Source of the DNA: Tropicimonas sp. IMCC34043 | Lineage (GTDB): Bacteria; Pseudomonadota; Alphaproteobacteria; Rhodobacterales; Rhodobacteraceae | Length of the DNA: 64,000 bases | Direction: 5' to 3' | Assembly: GCF_003390845.1 (NCBI RefSeq) | Contig: NZ_QMEK01000003.1 | Coordinates: forward strand, 310,001 to 374,000 | Part shown: in pieces, positions 34,679 through 44,542 of the stretch | How positions within the stretch are numbered: the first letter of the stretch is position 1 | Layout of the letters: each line of letters opens with the position of its first letter | The notes under the pieces: generated by a model | Told to the model about the DNA's origin: nothing | Databases searched by the model: none | Seen by the model: only the letters and a program-made list of their open reading frames with translations | Program-made: the position numbers and the translations under genes

Positions 34679-36115
34679 TCAGGCCCTCCTGGCTTGTGGT
34701 CTGGCCGCGGTCGCGGGGGCGAAAAAGCCCGGCCGCGCGGCGGCGATCTCGGAATAGAGGCGGATGCCGAAATCCACCCAGTCGCGCATCAGGTCGCAGT
34801 AATGATACGCGGGTTTCAGCGGGTCGGAGAAATGCGCATAGCTTTCGTGATAGCAGCCGCCTGAACAGATGCTGCGGATCCGGCAGGTGGCGCAGCCCTT
34901 GTCGGTGCGGTCGAGCCGCTGGGTCAAAAAACCCTTCAATGCCTCGCGCCGCAGCCCGGTGTCGACATGGCCAAAGGTTTCCATGTCGGACCCGGTGAAG
35001 CGATGGCAGAGGTTGACCTCGCCCGCGTGATCGACGGCCAGAAGGCCCAGACCCGCGCCGCAGGGCAGCGATCTGGCGCGCCCCTCGGTCAGGTCCTTCA
35101 TCAGGTTCTGGATGTTCGAGAATCCAAGGCTTTCGCCCCGCAGCGCGGCATCGCGATAGCGCAGGCCAAGCCGCTTCATGCCGGCGAAGACCTCGGCCAG
35201 CTCGTCGCCCGACAGGTTGAAGATCGCCATGTCGCCCGAAGTGACCGGTGCCATGCCGACCTCGGCAAATCCGATGTCGTATTTCAGATGCTCGAAGATC
35301 TCCTCGACCGCTGTCACCCCGGCGGTCAGGGTCACGCGGGCGCCGACCGGGCGCGATTTGTAACGCGCCAGCAGCATCCGCGCCTTGGCGGCGACCACAT
35401 CATAGCTGCCCTTGCCACCAACCGTCTTGCGCCGGAGGTCGTGCAGCGCCTTCGGCCCGTCCATCGAGATCGTCAGGCCAAAACGATGCGCGTCCAGCCA
35501 GTCGACGATCTCTTCGGTCAGCAGCGTCGCATTGGTGGTCATGGTAAAGCTGACCCGCTTGCCAAGGGCCGCGAACCGCGGCTCGGCGTGTTCGACCACC
35601 GCCTTGATCAGCCCGAGGTTCGACAACGGCTCTCCGCCGAAGAACACGAGGTTATAATCGTCGCGATCCGGGCTTTCCTTCAGCAGCAGGTCGATCGAGC
35701 GCACGGCCGTCTCGAACTCCATCCGCCGGTTGTTCTTTGGCGTATCGAGGTCTTCCTTGTAGCAATAGCTGCAGGACAGGTTGCAGCCGGTGTTGACGTT
35801 CAGCACGATGGTGCTGAGCGGGAATTGTTCGATCTTCGCCGCCGGGCGGTCGGGTTTCGGCCCGCCGGCATCGCAGACGATATCCAGATCCATCAGATCC
35901 TTGATACTGCCCGCCACCCGGTCGGGGTCCTGTCCCGCGAACCGCGCTGCGACCTCGTGGGCGTCGAGCGTGCCGCGTTCGGCGAAAAAGCCCAGCACCT
36001 CGCCCTCGAGCCCGTCAAGCTCGAACAGCGCGGTGGTGGGGACGTGAAACAGCAGCTCGCGCCCGTCCACCCGGACCCGGTGCGCGTTCTGCGGCTGAAA
36101 GAAGAGTTGTCCCAT
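34679..36115 (-). CDS. qhpD: Radical SAM enzyme forming intrapeptidyl thioethers in QhpC
   Basis: 478 residues. The radical SAM cluster is C111-x3-C115-x2-C118 in [18 protein letters not shown]-terminal SPASM-like region holds further cluster cysteines ([36 protein letters not shown]). In the characterised homologue the enzyme makes Cys-to-Asp/Glu thioether bonds in the gamma subunit. The N-terminal about 95 residues form a recognition domain for the QhpC leader by analogy with RRE-type domains (inference). It lies 5 bp from qhpC. Confidence 0.95.
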   Translation of the reverse strand: MGQLFFQPQNAHRVRVDGRELLFHVPTTALFELDGLEGEVLGFFAERGTLDAHEVAARFAGQDPDRVAGSIKDLMDLDIVCDAGGPKPDRPAAKIEQFPLSTIVLNVNTGCNLSCSYCYKEDLDTPKNNRRMEFETAVRSIDLLLKESPDRDDYNLVFFGGEPLSNLGLIKAVVEHAEPRFAALGKRVSFTMTTNATLLTEEIVDWLDAHRFGLTISMDGPKALHDLRRKTVGGKGSYDVVAAKARMLLARYKSRPVGARVTLTAGVTAVEEIFEHLKYDIGFAEVGMAPVTSGDMAIFNLSGDELAEVFAGMKRLGLRYRDAALRGESLGFSNIQNLMKDLTEGRARSLPCGAGLGLLAVDHAGEVNLCHRFTGSDMETFGHVDTGLRREALKGFLTQRLDRTDKGCATCRIRSICSGGCYHESYAHFSDPLKPAYHYCDLMRDWVDFGIRLYSEIAAARPGFFAPATAARPQARRA

Positions 36116-36127
36116 GTGTCTGGCCCC

Positions 36128-37660
36128 TCAGCGGATCGGTGGATCGACAAAGCGTTGCACGGTGACGATCAGTTCGGCATCGCCGGTCACCCCCGCCGCC
36201 TCGGCCGTCACGACCAGTTCGCCCGCATTGTTGGTGGAAAACGGCCGGTCCGGGTTGGGGCCTGCGACCGCTGGCATGAAGATGCCGGTCACCGGGTCCA
36301 TCGTGCCGGCAAAGGCCGCATCCTGCATCGCCTCGGCCACCTCGCCGTGGTTGCTGACGCTCCAGCTTGCCGGCAGCACGCCGATGCGGATGTCGTCCTC
36401 GGTGCCCGGCGCGCCATCGGGGCCGTTCCAGAACCCCACCGCCTTGAAATAGGCGGGTGCGGGGTCTGGCACCAACCCGCCGCCGCCACCGACCCGGGCG
36501 ATGGTAAAGGCAGGCTCGACCTGCAGGCTGTCGACGCTGTCATAAAAGGTCAGGCTGGCCGAAAGCCCCTCGGTCAGGGCGATTTCGACCGGCCCGCTCT
36601 CGCCCAGGACCTCGCCCGTGCTGCCATAGGCATTGGCGGTGAAGCCGTCGGCAGGCGGCAGGTCGGCGCCGACGATCTGGACCGACACGCTGCCCGCCGG
36701 TGCTGCCTCGGGCAGGGTGCCCAGAACGACCGGGCCGTTGCCCGCCTTGGCGGCCGTGAAGGCGCCGCCGAGGCTGTCCTGCCCGTGCACGAACTGGCGA
36801 CCCGACAGGAGGCCGGTCGCAGGGTCGATCGCCAGGATCTGGCGCAGCTTCAGGTCGCCGACCATCACGTTGGCGCGCCATTCGTACCCGGAATAGAAGT
36901 TCATCGACCCCGTGACCGGCAGCGTCTGGCCGGTTTCGGTCACATAGCTGCCGCTGACGGCAAAGGGGCTTGCCTCGCCCGTCACCTCAAGCGTCCCATA
37001 GACCGGCCCGAGGCCCGGAACCTCGGTCAGCACGACCCACTCGCCTGCGGCGGCAGGCTTGTCGGAGGCCAGCCATTCGTCCCAGGCCGGCGCGTCGAAG
37101 GGATAGATCTCGGCCAGATAGGGCACGACCTCGTCCTTGGCGATCCGGTACCATTCGCGGTCGCGCGCCGTCGCCTGGTATTCGATCGACGGGTTGTGGC
37201 CCATGTGGAATTCGGTGTTCAGGTCCCATTCCTCAGGCGTCATCCGTTGCAGCCCGAACCGGGCGACGGTGTGACAGCGCCCGCACATGGTGTTCAGATC
37301 GGCGCCCTGGTCGGCCTCGATCACCGACGGGTCGCGTTCAAGCGCATAGCGGAACGGTTCTGCCTCGGAGGGCGCGAGGCCCTGGGTGTCCGAGAGGTAC
37401 TGGACCAGCGCCTGCTCTTCGCCGGGCTTCAGCATCAGACCGTTCAGCAGCCGCATCCGCACGATGGTCATCAGCCAGCCCTCGGGGGTCTTGCGGGCGC
37501 CGGGGATGCGGGTCAGCCCGCCCGCGCCATCGCTGTGGCAGGCTGCGCATTTCTGCATCACCAGCTCTTCCGAGGCGGCCGCAGGCAGCGCGGTCAAAAG
37601 CGGCAGGATCAGGGCCATTGCCGTGGCGGTCAGGAATGGCGGCGTCAAGGGGGGCGTCAT
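36128..37660 (-). CDS. qhpA: Quinohemoprotein amine dehydrogenase alpha subunit (dihaem)
   Basis: 510-residue periplasmic subunit with signal peptide (MTPPLTPPFLTATAMALILP...PAAAS). It has two c-type haem sites, C38-A-A-C41-H42 and C126-G-R-C129-H130, followed by beta domains. It takes electrons from CTQ and passes them to cytochrome c or cupredoxin acceptors. The ATG overlaps the qhpG stop, and its GGAG ribosome site lies in a duplicated 15-bp unit at the end of qhpG. Confidence 0.95.
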   Translation of the reverse strand: MTPPLTPPFLTATAMALILPLLTALPAAASEELVMQKCAACHSDGAGGLTRIPGARKTPEGWLMTIVRMRLLNGLMLKPGEEQALVQYLSDTQGLAPSEAEPFRYALERDPSVIEADQGADLNTMCGRCHTVARFGLQRMTPEEWDLNTEFHMGHNPSIEYQATARDREWYRIAKDEVVPYLAEIYPFDAPAWDEWLASDKPAAAGEWVVLTEVPGLGPVYGTLEVTGEASPFAVSGSYVTETGQTLPVTGSMNFYSGYEWRANVMVGDLKLRQILAIDPATGLLSGRQFVHGQDSLGGAFTAAKAGNGPVVLGTLPEAAPAGSVSVQIVGADLPPADGFTANAYGSTGEVLGESGPVEIALTEGLSASLTFYDSVDSLQVEPAFTIARVGGGGGLVPDPAPAYFKAVGFWNGPDGAPGTEDDIRIGVLPASWSVSNHGEVAEAMQDAAFAGTMDPVTGIFMPAVAGPNPDRPFSTNNAGELVVTAEAAGVTGDAELIVTVQRFVDPPIR

Positions 37661-38991
37661 GGCTGGGTCTCCACTGGCTGGGTCTCCATTGGCTGAAACG
37701 GGGGAACGGGGCCGGCGACGGGCATCCCGCGGCTGGCAAGCCAGGCGTGCAGAAAACCCGCCTCGGCCGGGGAAAACTGGGGCAGCGCGGCGGCAAAGTC
37801 CGCGGCCTCGGGCAGCGGACCGGTGCCGAAACGGTCAAGGACCGGGGCAAGCGGCAGGCCGCGGACAAAGGCGGCGCCGGCGGGCTCCTGCGGGGTCAGC
37901 AGCACCTCGGCCTCGGTCAACACGCCATCCCGAAGGATCACCTTGCGGGCGCTCTCGGGAGCGGTTCTTTCGGCATGGGCGGGCAGGGCATCGGGCCATG
38001 TGGCCCGCACCCGCCAGAAGGCCGTGCCATGGACCGCTGCGGCAAGGGCATGAAAGTCGCGGGATATGCGTGCCTGTCGCCAGAATGTCTCGGTCACGCG
38101 GTCGGCATGGAAGCGGCGGGCAAGGTCCTCGCGCCCAGCATCGATGGCTGCCAGCAGCGGCGGCGCCATCAGCGCCGAGGACAGCGCCCAGAACAACCCG
38201 TGCCCGGACAATGGGTCGATGGCGACGGCAGCATCGCCGACCCTCAGGCGGGCGGGATCGAGCCGCGGTGCGGTCAGCCGCAGCTCGCAGGCCCGGGCCC
38301 TGGCGCCGGCGGGAAACGCCTGCGGCGTGACCCCGGGCTGGGCATGAAACACGGCCCAGGCCGCCGCGGCGCCGTATTTTGCCGCGCTCGCATCAAGGCA
38401 AATCTGCACCCAGCGGCGGCCCGTGCCGGTCTCGACCCGCCATTGCCAGCCGAGCGGCGTGGCGACAAGCGCGGTGCCGGGGGCCTGCCGGTCGCCAGCG
38501 CCGGCAACCCAGCCAGCGATTGCAATGGTTGCGGGGCCGCGCTGGGCCCGTTCCGTGCTGGGGGCGCGGCGGCCGCGAGCCTCGACAATGTGGCGGGCGC
38601 GGATCTCGCCTGCCGAGGTCGATGCGACAGGGCCGCGGACCGAGGCGATTTCTGCTGGGGTGACGCGCACGCCCGATGCGCGGGCGAGTTCCAGCAGGTC
38701 GCGGTCGAGTACCTGGCGGTCGACGGGATGTTCGGTGTTGGGTGCAGCCGGTAGCCCGGCCCAGTCGGCGCGGCGGCGCAGGGGCGGCCCGAAAGCCTCC
38801 GTGTCGAGCCCCTCGTGGCGCAGCAGCGCGACGACGCGGGGGCTGGCGCCTTCGATCCGCGGCCGCGGGTCGGGCCGGCCGATCAGGTGCACGTGCGCCC
38901 CCGCCCGTGCCAGCCGGATCGCGGCGAGGCTGGCTGCAGGACCCGCCCCCAGCACCAGAACCTCGGTCGAGCTTTTCGCGGACTGCGCCAT
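37657..38991 (-). CDS. qhpG: FAD-dependent monooxygenase for CTQ biogenesis
   Basis: 444 residues. Rossmann dinucleotide-binding motif VLVLGAGPAASLAAIRLA at the N-terminus; the second FAD motif reads LRVGDAAVAIDPLSGHG. In the known system QhpG is a flavoprotein that hydroxylates the precursor tryptophan of QhpC. The C-terminus ends in a short repeat, METQPVETQP, produced by the 15-bp tandem duplication. It starts 2 bp after qhpR. Confidence 0.92.
   Translation of the reverse strand: MAQSAKSSTEVLVLGAGPAASLAAIRLARAGAHVHLIGRPDPRPRIEGASPRVVALLRHEGLDTEAFGPPLRRRADWAGLPAAPNTEHPVDRQVLDRDLLELARASGVRVTPAEIASVRGPVASTSAGEIRARHIVEARGRRAPSTERAQRGPATIAIAGWVAGAGDRQAPGTALVATPLGWQWRVETGTGRRWVQICLDASAAKYGAAAAWAVFHAQPGVTPQAFPAGARARACELRLTAPRLDPARLRVGDAAVAIDPLSGHGLFWALSSALMAPPLLAAIDAGREDLARRFHADRVTETFWRQARISRDFHALAAAVHGTAFWRVRATWPDALPAHAERTAPESARKVILRDGVLTEAEVLLTPQEPAGAAFVRGLPLAPVLDRFGTGPLPEAADFAAALPQFSPAEAGFLHAWLASRGMPVAGPVPPFQPMETQPVETQP
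37660..37695 (-). repeat. Tandem 15-bp repeat spanning qhpG end and qhpA start
   Basis: TGGCTGGGTCTCCA(C/T) occurs at 37660-37674 and 37675-37689, with a partial third TGGCTG at 37690-37695. On the coding strand each unit contains GGAGACCCAGCC, so the qhpA ribosome site is present twice. It encodes the repeated ETQP at the QhpG C-terminus. Confidence 0.9.
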
Positions 38992-38993
38992 GC

Positions 38994-40004
38994 TCAGGTC
39001 TGCCGCCGGAACTGGGTGGGCGACAGCCCGGCCGCGCGCCGGAACGCCCGGTCAAAGGCAGTCGGGTCGGAATAGCCCAGCTCTTCGGCGATACTGGCGA
39101 CCGATTGCGTCGAATGCTGCAACCGGTGGCGGGCAACGCCGATGCGGCAATCGGCCAGCACCCGGGAATAAGAGGTCCCGCTTTCGGCAAGCCGCCGGCG
39201 CAGGCTGCGCCGCGAACATCCGAGAGCGCGGGCGATGTCTGTCTGGTCGAGCGAGGCCGCGCCGAAGCGTTGCAGGATCAGTTGGCGCACCCGGCCTTCG
39301 GGGCCGCTCTGGCCGGCGATCTGGTGCGCGATGCGCCTGGTTTCGGCGCATTCGGCACGAAAGCGGCCCTGATTGCTGTCCGGCATCGGCGCCGACAGGT
39401 GGGCCGCGGGAAACTGCATCTCGTTGCAGGCGCCGCCATAGTCCACGCCCTGCCGCGCCCGCAGCATGGCGGCGGCCGCGGTTCTGCCCGCGGCATGTTC
39501 GAATATCAGCCGGTCCGGTCGCCAGTCCGGGCCCTTGGCCAGCCACAGCACCCGGCCGATGGCAGCCAGCGTCAGCTCGGCATCCTGATCGCGCGGCCAG
39601 ATCCGAGGGTCGAGCACCCGATATTGCAGGCGCGCGGTCTCGCCCTCGACCCGCAGGCACAGCTCGGAATGCGCCTGCACCGAGGCGAAGGCGTCGCAAA
39701 CCAGCCGCAGCGCCGATCCCGCGTTGGGGGCGCTCAGCATGGCGCGCCCGACCGGGCCGAGGTTTGCCAGATCAAAGCGGCTGCCGGTAAGCCAGCCGAA
39801 ATCGGGCCGGTTCAGGCAGTCGGCCGCGGTCTGCGACAGCGCCACGAAGGCGCGCAGGGGGATTGCGGCGGGAGCCTTGTCGAATGTGTCGGGGCCGAGA
39901 CCCGCACGCCGCATGACGGCTTGAACGTCGCCGCCGAACCGGCCGATCTGCCGCAGCGGATCGGTGATCGAAGAGGTCACGATGGTCGGCTCGCTGGAGG
40001 TCAC
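38994..40004 (-). CDS. qhpR: AraC family regulator of the amine dehydrogenase operon
   Basis: 336 residues: an OruR/ArgR-like N-terminal arabinose-binding type domain and a C-terminal AraC DNA-binding domain (DIARALGCSRRSLRRRLAESGTSY; SVASIAEELGYSDPTAFDRAFRRAAG). GTG 40004 is the most upstream start; a GTG at 39980 is an alternative. It precedes qhpG by 2 bp on the same strand, so it is the promoter-proximal gene. In the known system the AraC-type regulator activates qhp genes in response to primary amines such as n-butylamine. Confidence 0.88.
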   Translation of the reverse strand: MTSSEPTIVTSSITDPLRQIGRFGGDVQAVMRRAGLGPDTFDKAPAAIPLRAFVALSQTAADCLNRPDFGWLTGSRFDLANLGPVGRAMLSAPNAGSALRLVCDAFASVQAHSELCLRVEGETARLQYRVLDPRIWPRDQDAELTLAAIGRVLWLAKGPDWRPDRLIFEHAAGRTAAAAMLRARQGVDYGGACNEMQFPAAHLSAPMPDSNQGRFRAECAETRRIAHQIAGQSGPEGRVRQLILQRFGAASLDQTDIARALGCSRRSLRRRLAESGTSYSRVLADCRIGVARHRLQHSTQSVASIAEELGYSDPTAFDRAFRRAAGLSPTQFRRQT

Positions 40005-40357
40005 GTCGGGTCCGCTGGCTTGGGGCTGATCTGAACTTCACGTTTGCATCACTCTTTTGCGAGGCTCGCGCGGATTGCATGGCTGGGGGAAGGCTGCTGC
40101 CGTGTCCGGGACAATGAATGCGTGAAACTTGAGCACGAATTGTCCGAAAATGTCAGGTCGCGTCCCCTGGCTGCGCAGCTTGCGGACGCTGCCGGCCCGC
40201 GCGGCCCCGAATCCGGGACGCGGGGCCGACGGGGTGCGGAAGCGCCCGGTCTGATCGCAGCGGGCGGGCGCGGGCTCCAGCCGTCTATTGTCGATCCGGC
40301 CACCCCTGTGTCAGGCTCTGCTCGGGGGGTGGAGCCCCTTGGGGAGGAGACGGCGCC
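40005..40357. promoter_or_regulatory. Divergent region between qhpR and the indolepyruvate oxidoreductase gene
   Basis: 353 bp that must hold the qhp promoter. A perfect dyad TGTCC-G-GGACA lies at 40103-40113; TGTCC recurs at 40141 and TGTCA at 40151, exactly 10 bp later. AraC proteins bind direct repeats at helical spacing, so these are candidate QhpR sites. I could not assign -35/-10 boxes with confidence. A strong GGGGAGGAGA site (40341-40350) belongs to the rightward gene. Confidence 0.5.
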
Positions 40358-43300
40358 GTGCGGATGCAGGACGTGACGCTGGAGGATAAATATGCCCTGA
40401 AGCGGGGGCGCGTTTTCGTGACCGGGAGCCAGGCGCTGGCGCGGCTGCCGATGTTGCAGCGCGACCGCGACGTGTTGGCGGGGCTGAACACCGCGGGCTT
40501 CATCTCGGGCTATCGCGGCTCGCCGCTTGGCGGCTACGACATGGCGCTGTGGAAGGCGGCCGCGCATCTGGAGGCAGCGCATGTCCGGTTTCAGCCCGGT
40601 CTGAACGAGGATCTGGCCGCGACCGCGGTCTGGGGCACCCAGCAGGTCGGGATGGGCGGGCGGTCGCAATATGACGGGGTCTTTGCCATCTGGTACGGCA
40701 AGGGGCCGGGGGTCGACCGTTCGGGCGACGTGTTCAAACATGGCAACATGGCGGGCACCGCACCCCATGGGGGCGTGCTGGCGCTGTTCGGCGACGATCC
40801 GATGGCGAAATCCTCGACCGTCCCGCATCAGAGCGAACCGGCGCTGATCGCGGCCGGAATGCCCGTCTTCGATCCCGCTTCGATCCAGGAATACCTCGAT
40901 TTCGGGCTGATGGCCTTTGCGCTGTCTCGGTTCTCGGGGCTGTGGACCGGGATGAAGTGCATCACGGACATAGTCGAGGGCTCGGCCTCGGTCACGATCG
41001 ACCCGTTGGCAGCGGCTTTCGTGACACCGGGGGATTTTGTCCTGCCCGAGGGCGGTGTGCATATCCGCCCGCATGAATGGGGGGTCGGGCCCGAACGGCG
41101 TCTGGTCGAGGTCAAGCTGCCTGCGGCGCTGGCCTTCGTGCGGGCGAATGGCTGGAACCGGGCGACGCATCTGGCGCCGCGGCGGCGGATCGGCGTGATC
41201 GCGGCGGGCAAGTCCTGGGCCGACCTGATGGCGGCGCTGGAGGATCTGGGGCTCGACGCAAAGGGCCTCGATGCGCTGGGGATCAGCGTCTGGAAGCCTG
41301 CGGTGACCTGGCCGCTGGAGCCCGAGGGGCTGCGCGCCTTTGCGGCGGGTCACGAGACCCTGCTGGTGATCGAGGAAAAACGGCCGCTGATCGAGGATCA
41401 GGTGGCGCGGATCCTCTATGACCTGCCCGACCGGCCGCAGATCCTGGGCAAGGCCGATGCCGCGGGCCGGCCGCTGCTGCCGGGCTTTGGCGAGTTGACA
41501 GAGCGGGTGATCGCCCGGACGCTGGCGCGCCTGCTGGTCGCGGACGCGCCCGAAGGGCTGCGCCCGCAGCTTGACCGGGCGCTGCAGGCGGCCCCCGCAC
41601 CCGCCGCGGCGGCGGCGCGGCGTACGCCCTGGTTCTGTGCGGGCTGCCCGCACAACAGCTCGACCCTGGTGCCCGAGGGCAGCCGGGCCTTCGCCGGGAT
41701 CGGTTGCCACACCATGGCGCTGTTCATGCCGAACCGGCATACCGAGGGCTTTACCCAGATGGGCGGCGAGGGCGCGCAGTGGATCGGGCAGGCGGCGTTC
41801 TCGAAGGACCGGCACGTGTTCCAGAACCTCGGCGACGGCACCTATTGCCATTCGGGATCGCTTGCCATCCGTGCCGCCGTCGCGGCCGGCGTCAACATCA
41901 CCTACAAGATCCTGTTCAACGATGCGGTCGCGATGACGGGCGGCCAGCCGGTGGACGCGCCGCTGACACCCTGGGGCATCACCCGGCAGGTCGCGGCCGA
42001 AGGCGTTGCACGCATTGTCGTCGTCACCGACCGGCCCGAAAACTATCCGCCCGGAACCCCATGGGCCGAGGGCGTCACGATCCACCACCGGCGCGAGATC
42101 GACGCGGTTCAGCGTGACCTGCGCGAGGTGCCGGGCGTCACGGTGTTGCTTTACGACCAGACCTGCGCGGCCGAGAAGCGCCGCCGCCGCAAGCGCGGCA
42201 CCTATCCCGACCCGGCGGAGCGGATCTTCATCAACCCCGCTGTCTGCGAGGGTTGCGGCGACTGCGGGATAAAGTCGAACTGTGTCGCGATACGGCCGCT
42301 CGAGACCGCGTTCGGCCGCAAGCGGCAGATCGACCAGTCGAGCTGCAACAAGGATTTCTCCTGCGTCGCGGGTTTTTGCCCAAGCTTCGTGACCGTGCAC
42401 GGGGCCGAGCCGCGCAAGCCCGCGCCTCGGGCCGGTGACGATCTGGCGGGCCTTCTGGCCGCGATGCCGGACCCCGACCTGCCGGCGCTGGGGGCGGGCT
42501 TCAACATCCTTGTCACCGGCATCGGGGGCACGGGCGTCGTGACCGTGGGCGCGTTGCTTGGCATGGCCGCGCATCTGTCGGGGCTGGGCGCGTCGGTTTT
42601 GGACCAGACCGGGCTCGCGCAGAAGAACGGGGCCGTGACCAGCCACGTTCGGATCGGCCCCGACCCCGCGGCGCTGCATGGCACGCGGATCCCGGCCGGG
42701 CATGTCGATCTGGTGATCGGCTGCGACATGGTGGTGGCAGCGGGCGCCGAGGCGATGGCGCTGCTGTCGCCGGGGCGCACCCGGGTCGTTCTGAACGACC
42801 GGGTCACGCCGCTGGCAAGTTTTGCGCTCGACCCCGACGAGTTCCAGGACGGCCCGGCGATCGTGGCCGCCCTTGGCGCGGCGCTACACCCGGCGGCGGT
42901 GGCGACGGTGGCGTCGGACCGGCTTGCCAGGACGTTGCTTGGCGATGCGATCTTTGCCAACCCCTTCCTTTTGGGCTTTGCCTGGCAGAAGGGGCTGATC
43001 CCGCTGGGACGGGCGGAACTGGAACAGGCGATCCGGCTGAACGGCACGGCGGTCGCGCGCAACCTCGCCGCCTTTGGCTGGGGTCGGGTGGCGGCGCAGG
43101 ACCCGGATCGGGTCGCGGCCCTTGCCGACCAGGGCGGCGCAGAACAACTGCCGATGACGCTCGACGCGCTGATCGACCACCGTGTCGCCCACCTGACCGG
43201 CTATCAGGACCCGAAACTCGCCCGCCGCTATTGCGACCGGGTCGACCGGGTGCGCGCGCTCGAAGCGCGGCTCTTGCCGGGGCAGGAGGAGCTGAGCCGC

Positions 43301-43798
43301 GCGGTCGCCTGGAATTATGCCAAGCTGCTGGCCTTCAAGGACGAATACGAGGTGGCGCGGCTTTATGCCGATCCGGCCTTTGCGACCGCGCTGGCCGAGC
43401 GGTTCGAGACGCCGGAGCGTCTGAGTTTCCATCTTGCCCCGCCGATTCTGGCGCGAATTGATCCGGCCACGGGCGAGCCTGTGAAGCGGGTGTTCGGCCC
43501 CTGGATCCTGCGGCTTTTCCGGCTGCTCGCGGGCCTTCGCGGGTTGCGGGGCACGCCGTTCGATCCCTTCGGATACACGGCCGAGCGGCGGCAGGAGCGG
43601 CAGTTGATCCGCGACTATGAAAGCTGGCTGGAGGCGCTGGAGGCCGGATTGACGCCCCAGACCGCGGCCGACTGGCTGGCATTGCTGAGCCTGCCCGAGC
43701 GAATCCGCGGTTTTGGCCCGGTCAAGGCGCGGGCGCTGACCGCGCTCGCACCCGAGCGGCAGGCGCTGACTGTCCGGCTGGGGCTGGCCCAAGCCTGA
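40358..43798 (+). CDS. Indolepyruvate ferredoxin oxidoreductase family protein (single chain)
   Basis: 1146-residue cytoplasmic fusion of alpha and gamma parts. N-terminal TPP-enzyme pyrimidine region (SGYRGSPLGGYD), a TPP/metal region (FCAGCPHNSS; FQNLGDGTYCHSG), iron-sulfur cysteines (CEGCGDCGIKSNC; SCNKDFSCVAGFCPSF) and a C-terminal gamma domain (LVTGIGGTGVVTVGALLGMAA). It oxidatively decarboxylates aryl-pyruvates from aromatic amino acids with ferredoxin. GTG 40358 is preferred, being 7 bp after GGAGGAGA; ATG 40364 is possible. It may extend amine/aromatic amino acid catabolism beside qhp (inference). Confidence 0.93.
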   Translation: MRMQDVTLEDKYALKRGRVFVTGSQALARLPMLQRDRDVLAGLNTAGFISGYRGSPLGGYDMALWKAAAHLEAAHVRFQPGLNEDLAATAVWGTQQVGMGGRSQYDGVFAIWYGKGPGVDRSGDVFKHGNMAGTAPHGGVLALFGDDPMAKSSTVPHQSEPALIAAGMPVFDPASIQEYLDFGLMAFALSRFSGLWTGMKCITDIVEGSASVTIDPLAAAFVTPGDFVLPEGGVHIRPHEWGVGPERRLVEVKLPAALAFVRANGWNRATHLAPRRRIGVIAAGKSWADLMAALEDLGLDAKGLDALGISVWKPAVTWPLEPEGLRAFAAGHETLLVIEEKRPLIEDQVARILYDLPDRPQILGKADAAGRPLLPGFGELTERVIARTLARLLVADAPEGLRPQLDRALQAAPAPAAAAARRTPWFCAGCPHNSSTLVPEGSRAFAGIGCHTMALFMPNRHTEGFTQMGGEGAQWIGQAAFSKDRHVFQNLGDGTYCHSGSLAIRAAVAAGVNITYKILFNDAVAMTGGQPVDAPLTPWGITRQVAAEGVARIVVVTDRPENYPPGTPWAEGVTIHHRREIDAVQRDLREVPGVTVLLYDQTCAAEKRRRRKRGTYPDPAERIFINPAVCEGCGDCGIKSNCVAIRPLETAFGRKRQIDQSSCNKDFSCVAGFCPSFVTVHGAEPRKPAPRAGDDLAGLLAAMPDPDLPALGAGFNILVTGIGGTGVVTVGALLGMAAHLSGLGASVLDQTGLAQKNGAVTSHVRIGPDPAALHGTRIPAGHVDLVIGCDMVVAAGAEAMALLSPGRTRVVLNDRVTPLASFALDPDEFQDGPAIVAALGAALHPAAVATVASDRLARTLLGDAIFANPFLLGFAWQKGLIPLGRAELEQAIRLNGTAVARNLAAFGWGRVAAQDPDRVAALADQGGAEQLPMTLDALIDHRVAHLTGYQDPKLARRYCDRVDRVRALEARLLPGQEELSRAVAWNYAKLLAFKDEYEVARLYADPAFATALAERFETPERLSFHLAPPILARIDPATGEPVKRVFGPWILRLFRLLAGLRGLRGTPFDPFGYTAERRQERQLIRDYESWLEALEAGLTPQTAADWLALLSLPERIRGFGPVKARALTALAPERQALTVRLGLAQA

Positions 43799-43843
43799 GG
43801 TTCACGGGGACGGCGCGGAGCGGCGCCTGCCGGCAGGTCTGTC

Positions 43844-44542
43844 TCAGGGCGGCAGCCCGGTGCCCGCGCCCGTTGCCGGGCCCGCCAACCCGCGCAGGAA
43901 GATCGCGATGGCAAGTTCGCGACGTTCGGCCGAACAGGCGGGGTCCGGGTGCGACAGGTCGGATCTCAGCAGCTTCGGGATCGGGTTCTCGAATGTCATG
44001 TCGACCAGGATCCGCGCGGCCAGCGGGATCTGATCCTCGGGCAGCGCGATCTCGCCCGTGCGCACGCCGATGTCGATCTCGGTCGCGATGTTGCGCACCA
44101 GAACCCCGAACCCCTCGTCACAGGCCCGCCGCGCCAGATCAGGGAATGCCTTGGCCGAGGTGATTATGGTCCGCAGCAGTTCGATCTTGTAGTTCTCGGC
44201 CCCCGGCACGGTGTTCACCGTCATCAGCCGCCGCAGCCGGTCGGCCAGCGGCAGGGCACGGGCCGTGTCGTCGAGCGGGCGAAAGATCGCCCGGCTGACA
44301 TGGGTGATCGCGGCCTCGAGCAGCGCCTCGCGGCTGTCGAACATCCCGTAGATCGTGCGCTTGGACATGCCGGCCCGGTCCGAGACAGCGGTCATCGTGA
44401 CCTCGTCTAGGCGACGTTCCGACAGCAGTTCGGCAGTGGCGGTCAGAAGCAGTTCCTGGCGGCGTTCGGGTTCTATCTGTACCGGACGGCCCCGACGCCG
44501 CGGTCCTTTCGGGTTGCCCGATTCAGGACATCTGCAGGACAT
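43844..44542 (-). CDS. TetR family transcriptional regulator
   Basis: 232 residues; helix-turn-helix at VTMTAVSDRAGMSKRTIYGMFDSREALLEAAI (about residues 48-79) followed by an AcrR-like ligand-binding helical domain. It is divergent from the RND adaptor gene with 145 bp between starts, the usual layout for a pump repressor. No obvious dyad operator could be picked by eye in the shared region. Confidence 0.9.
   Translation of the reverse strand: MSCRCPESGNPKGPRRRGRPVQIEPERRQELLLTATAELLSERRLDEVTMTAVSDRAGMSKRTIYGMFDSREALLEAAITHVSRAIFRPLDDTARALPLADRLRRLMTVNTVPGAENYKIELLRTIITSAKAFPDLARRACDEGFGVLVRNIATEIDIGVRTGEIALPEDQIPLAARILVDMTFENPIPKLLRSDLSHPDPACSAERRELAIAIFLRGLAGPATGAGTGLPP

Noticed and set aside
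34967-37696. 909-codon open frame antisense to qhpD and qhpA
   Set aside because: It covers two verified genes and has no domain; shadow frame.
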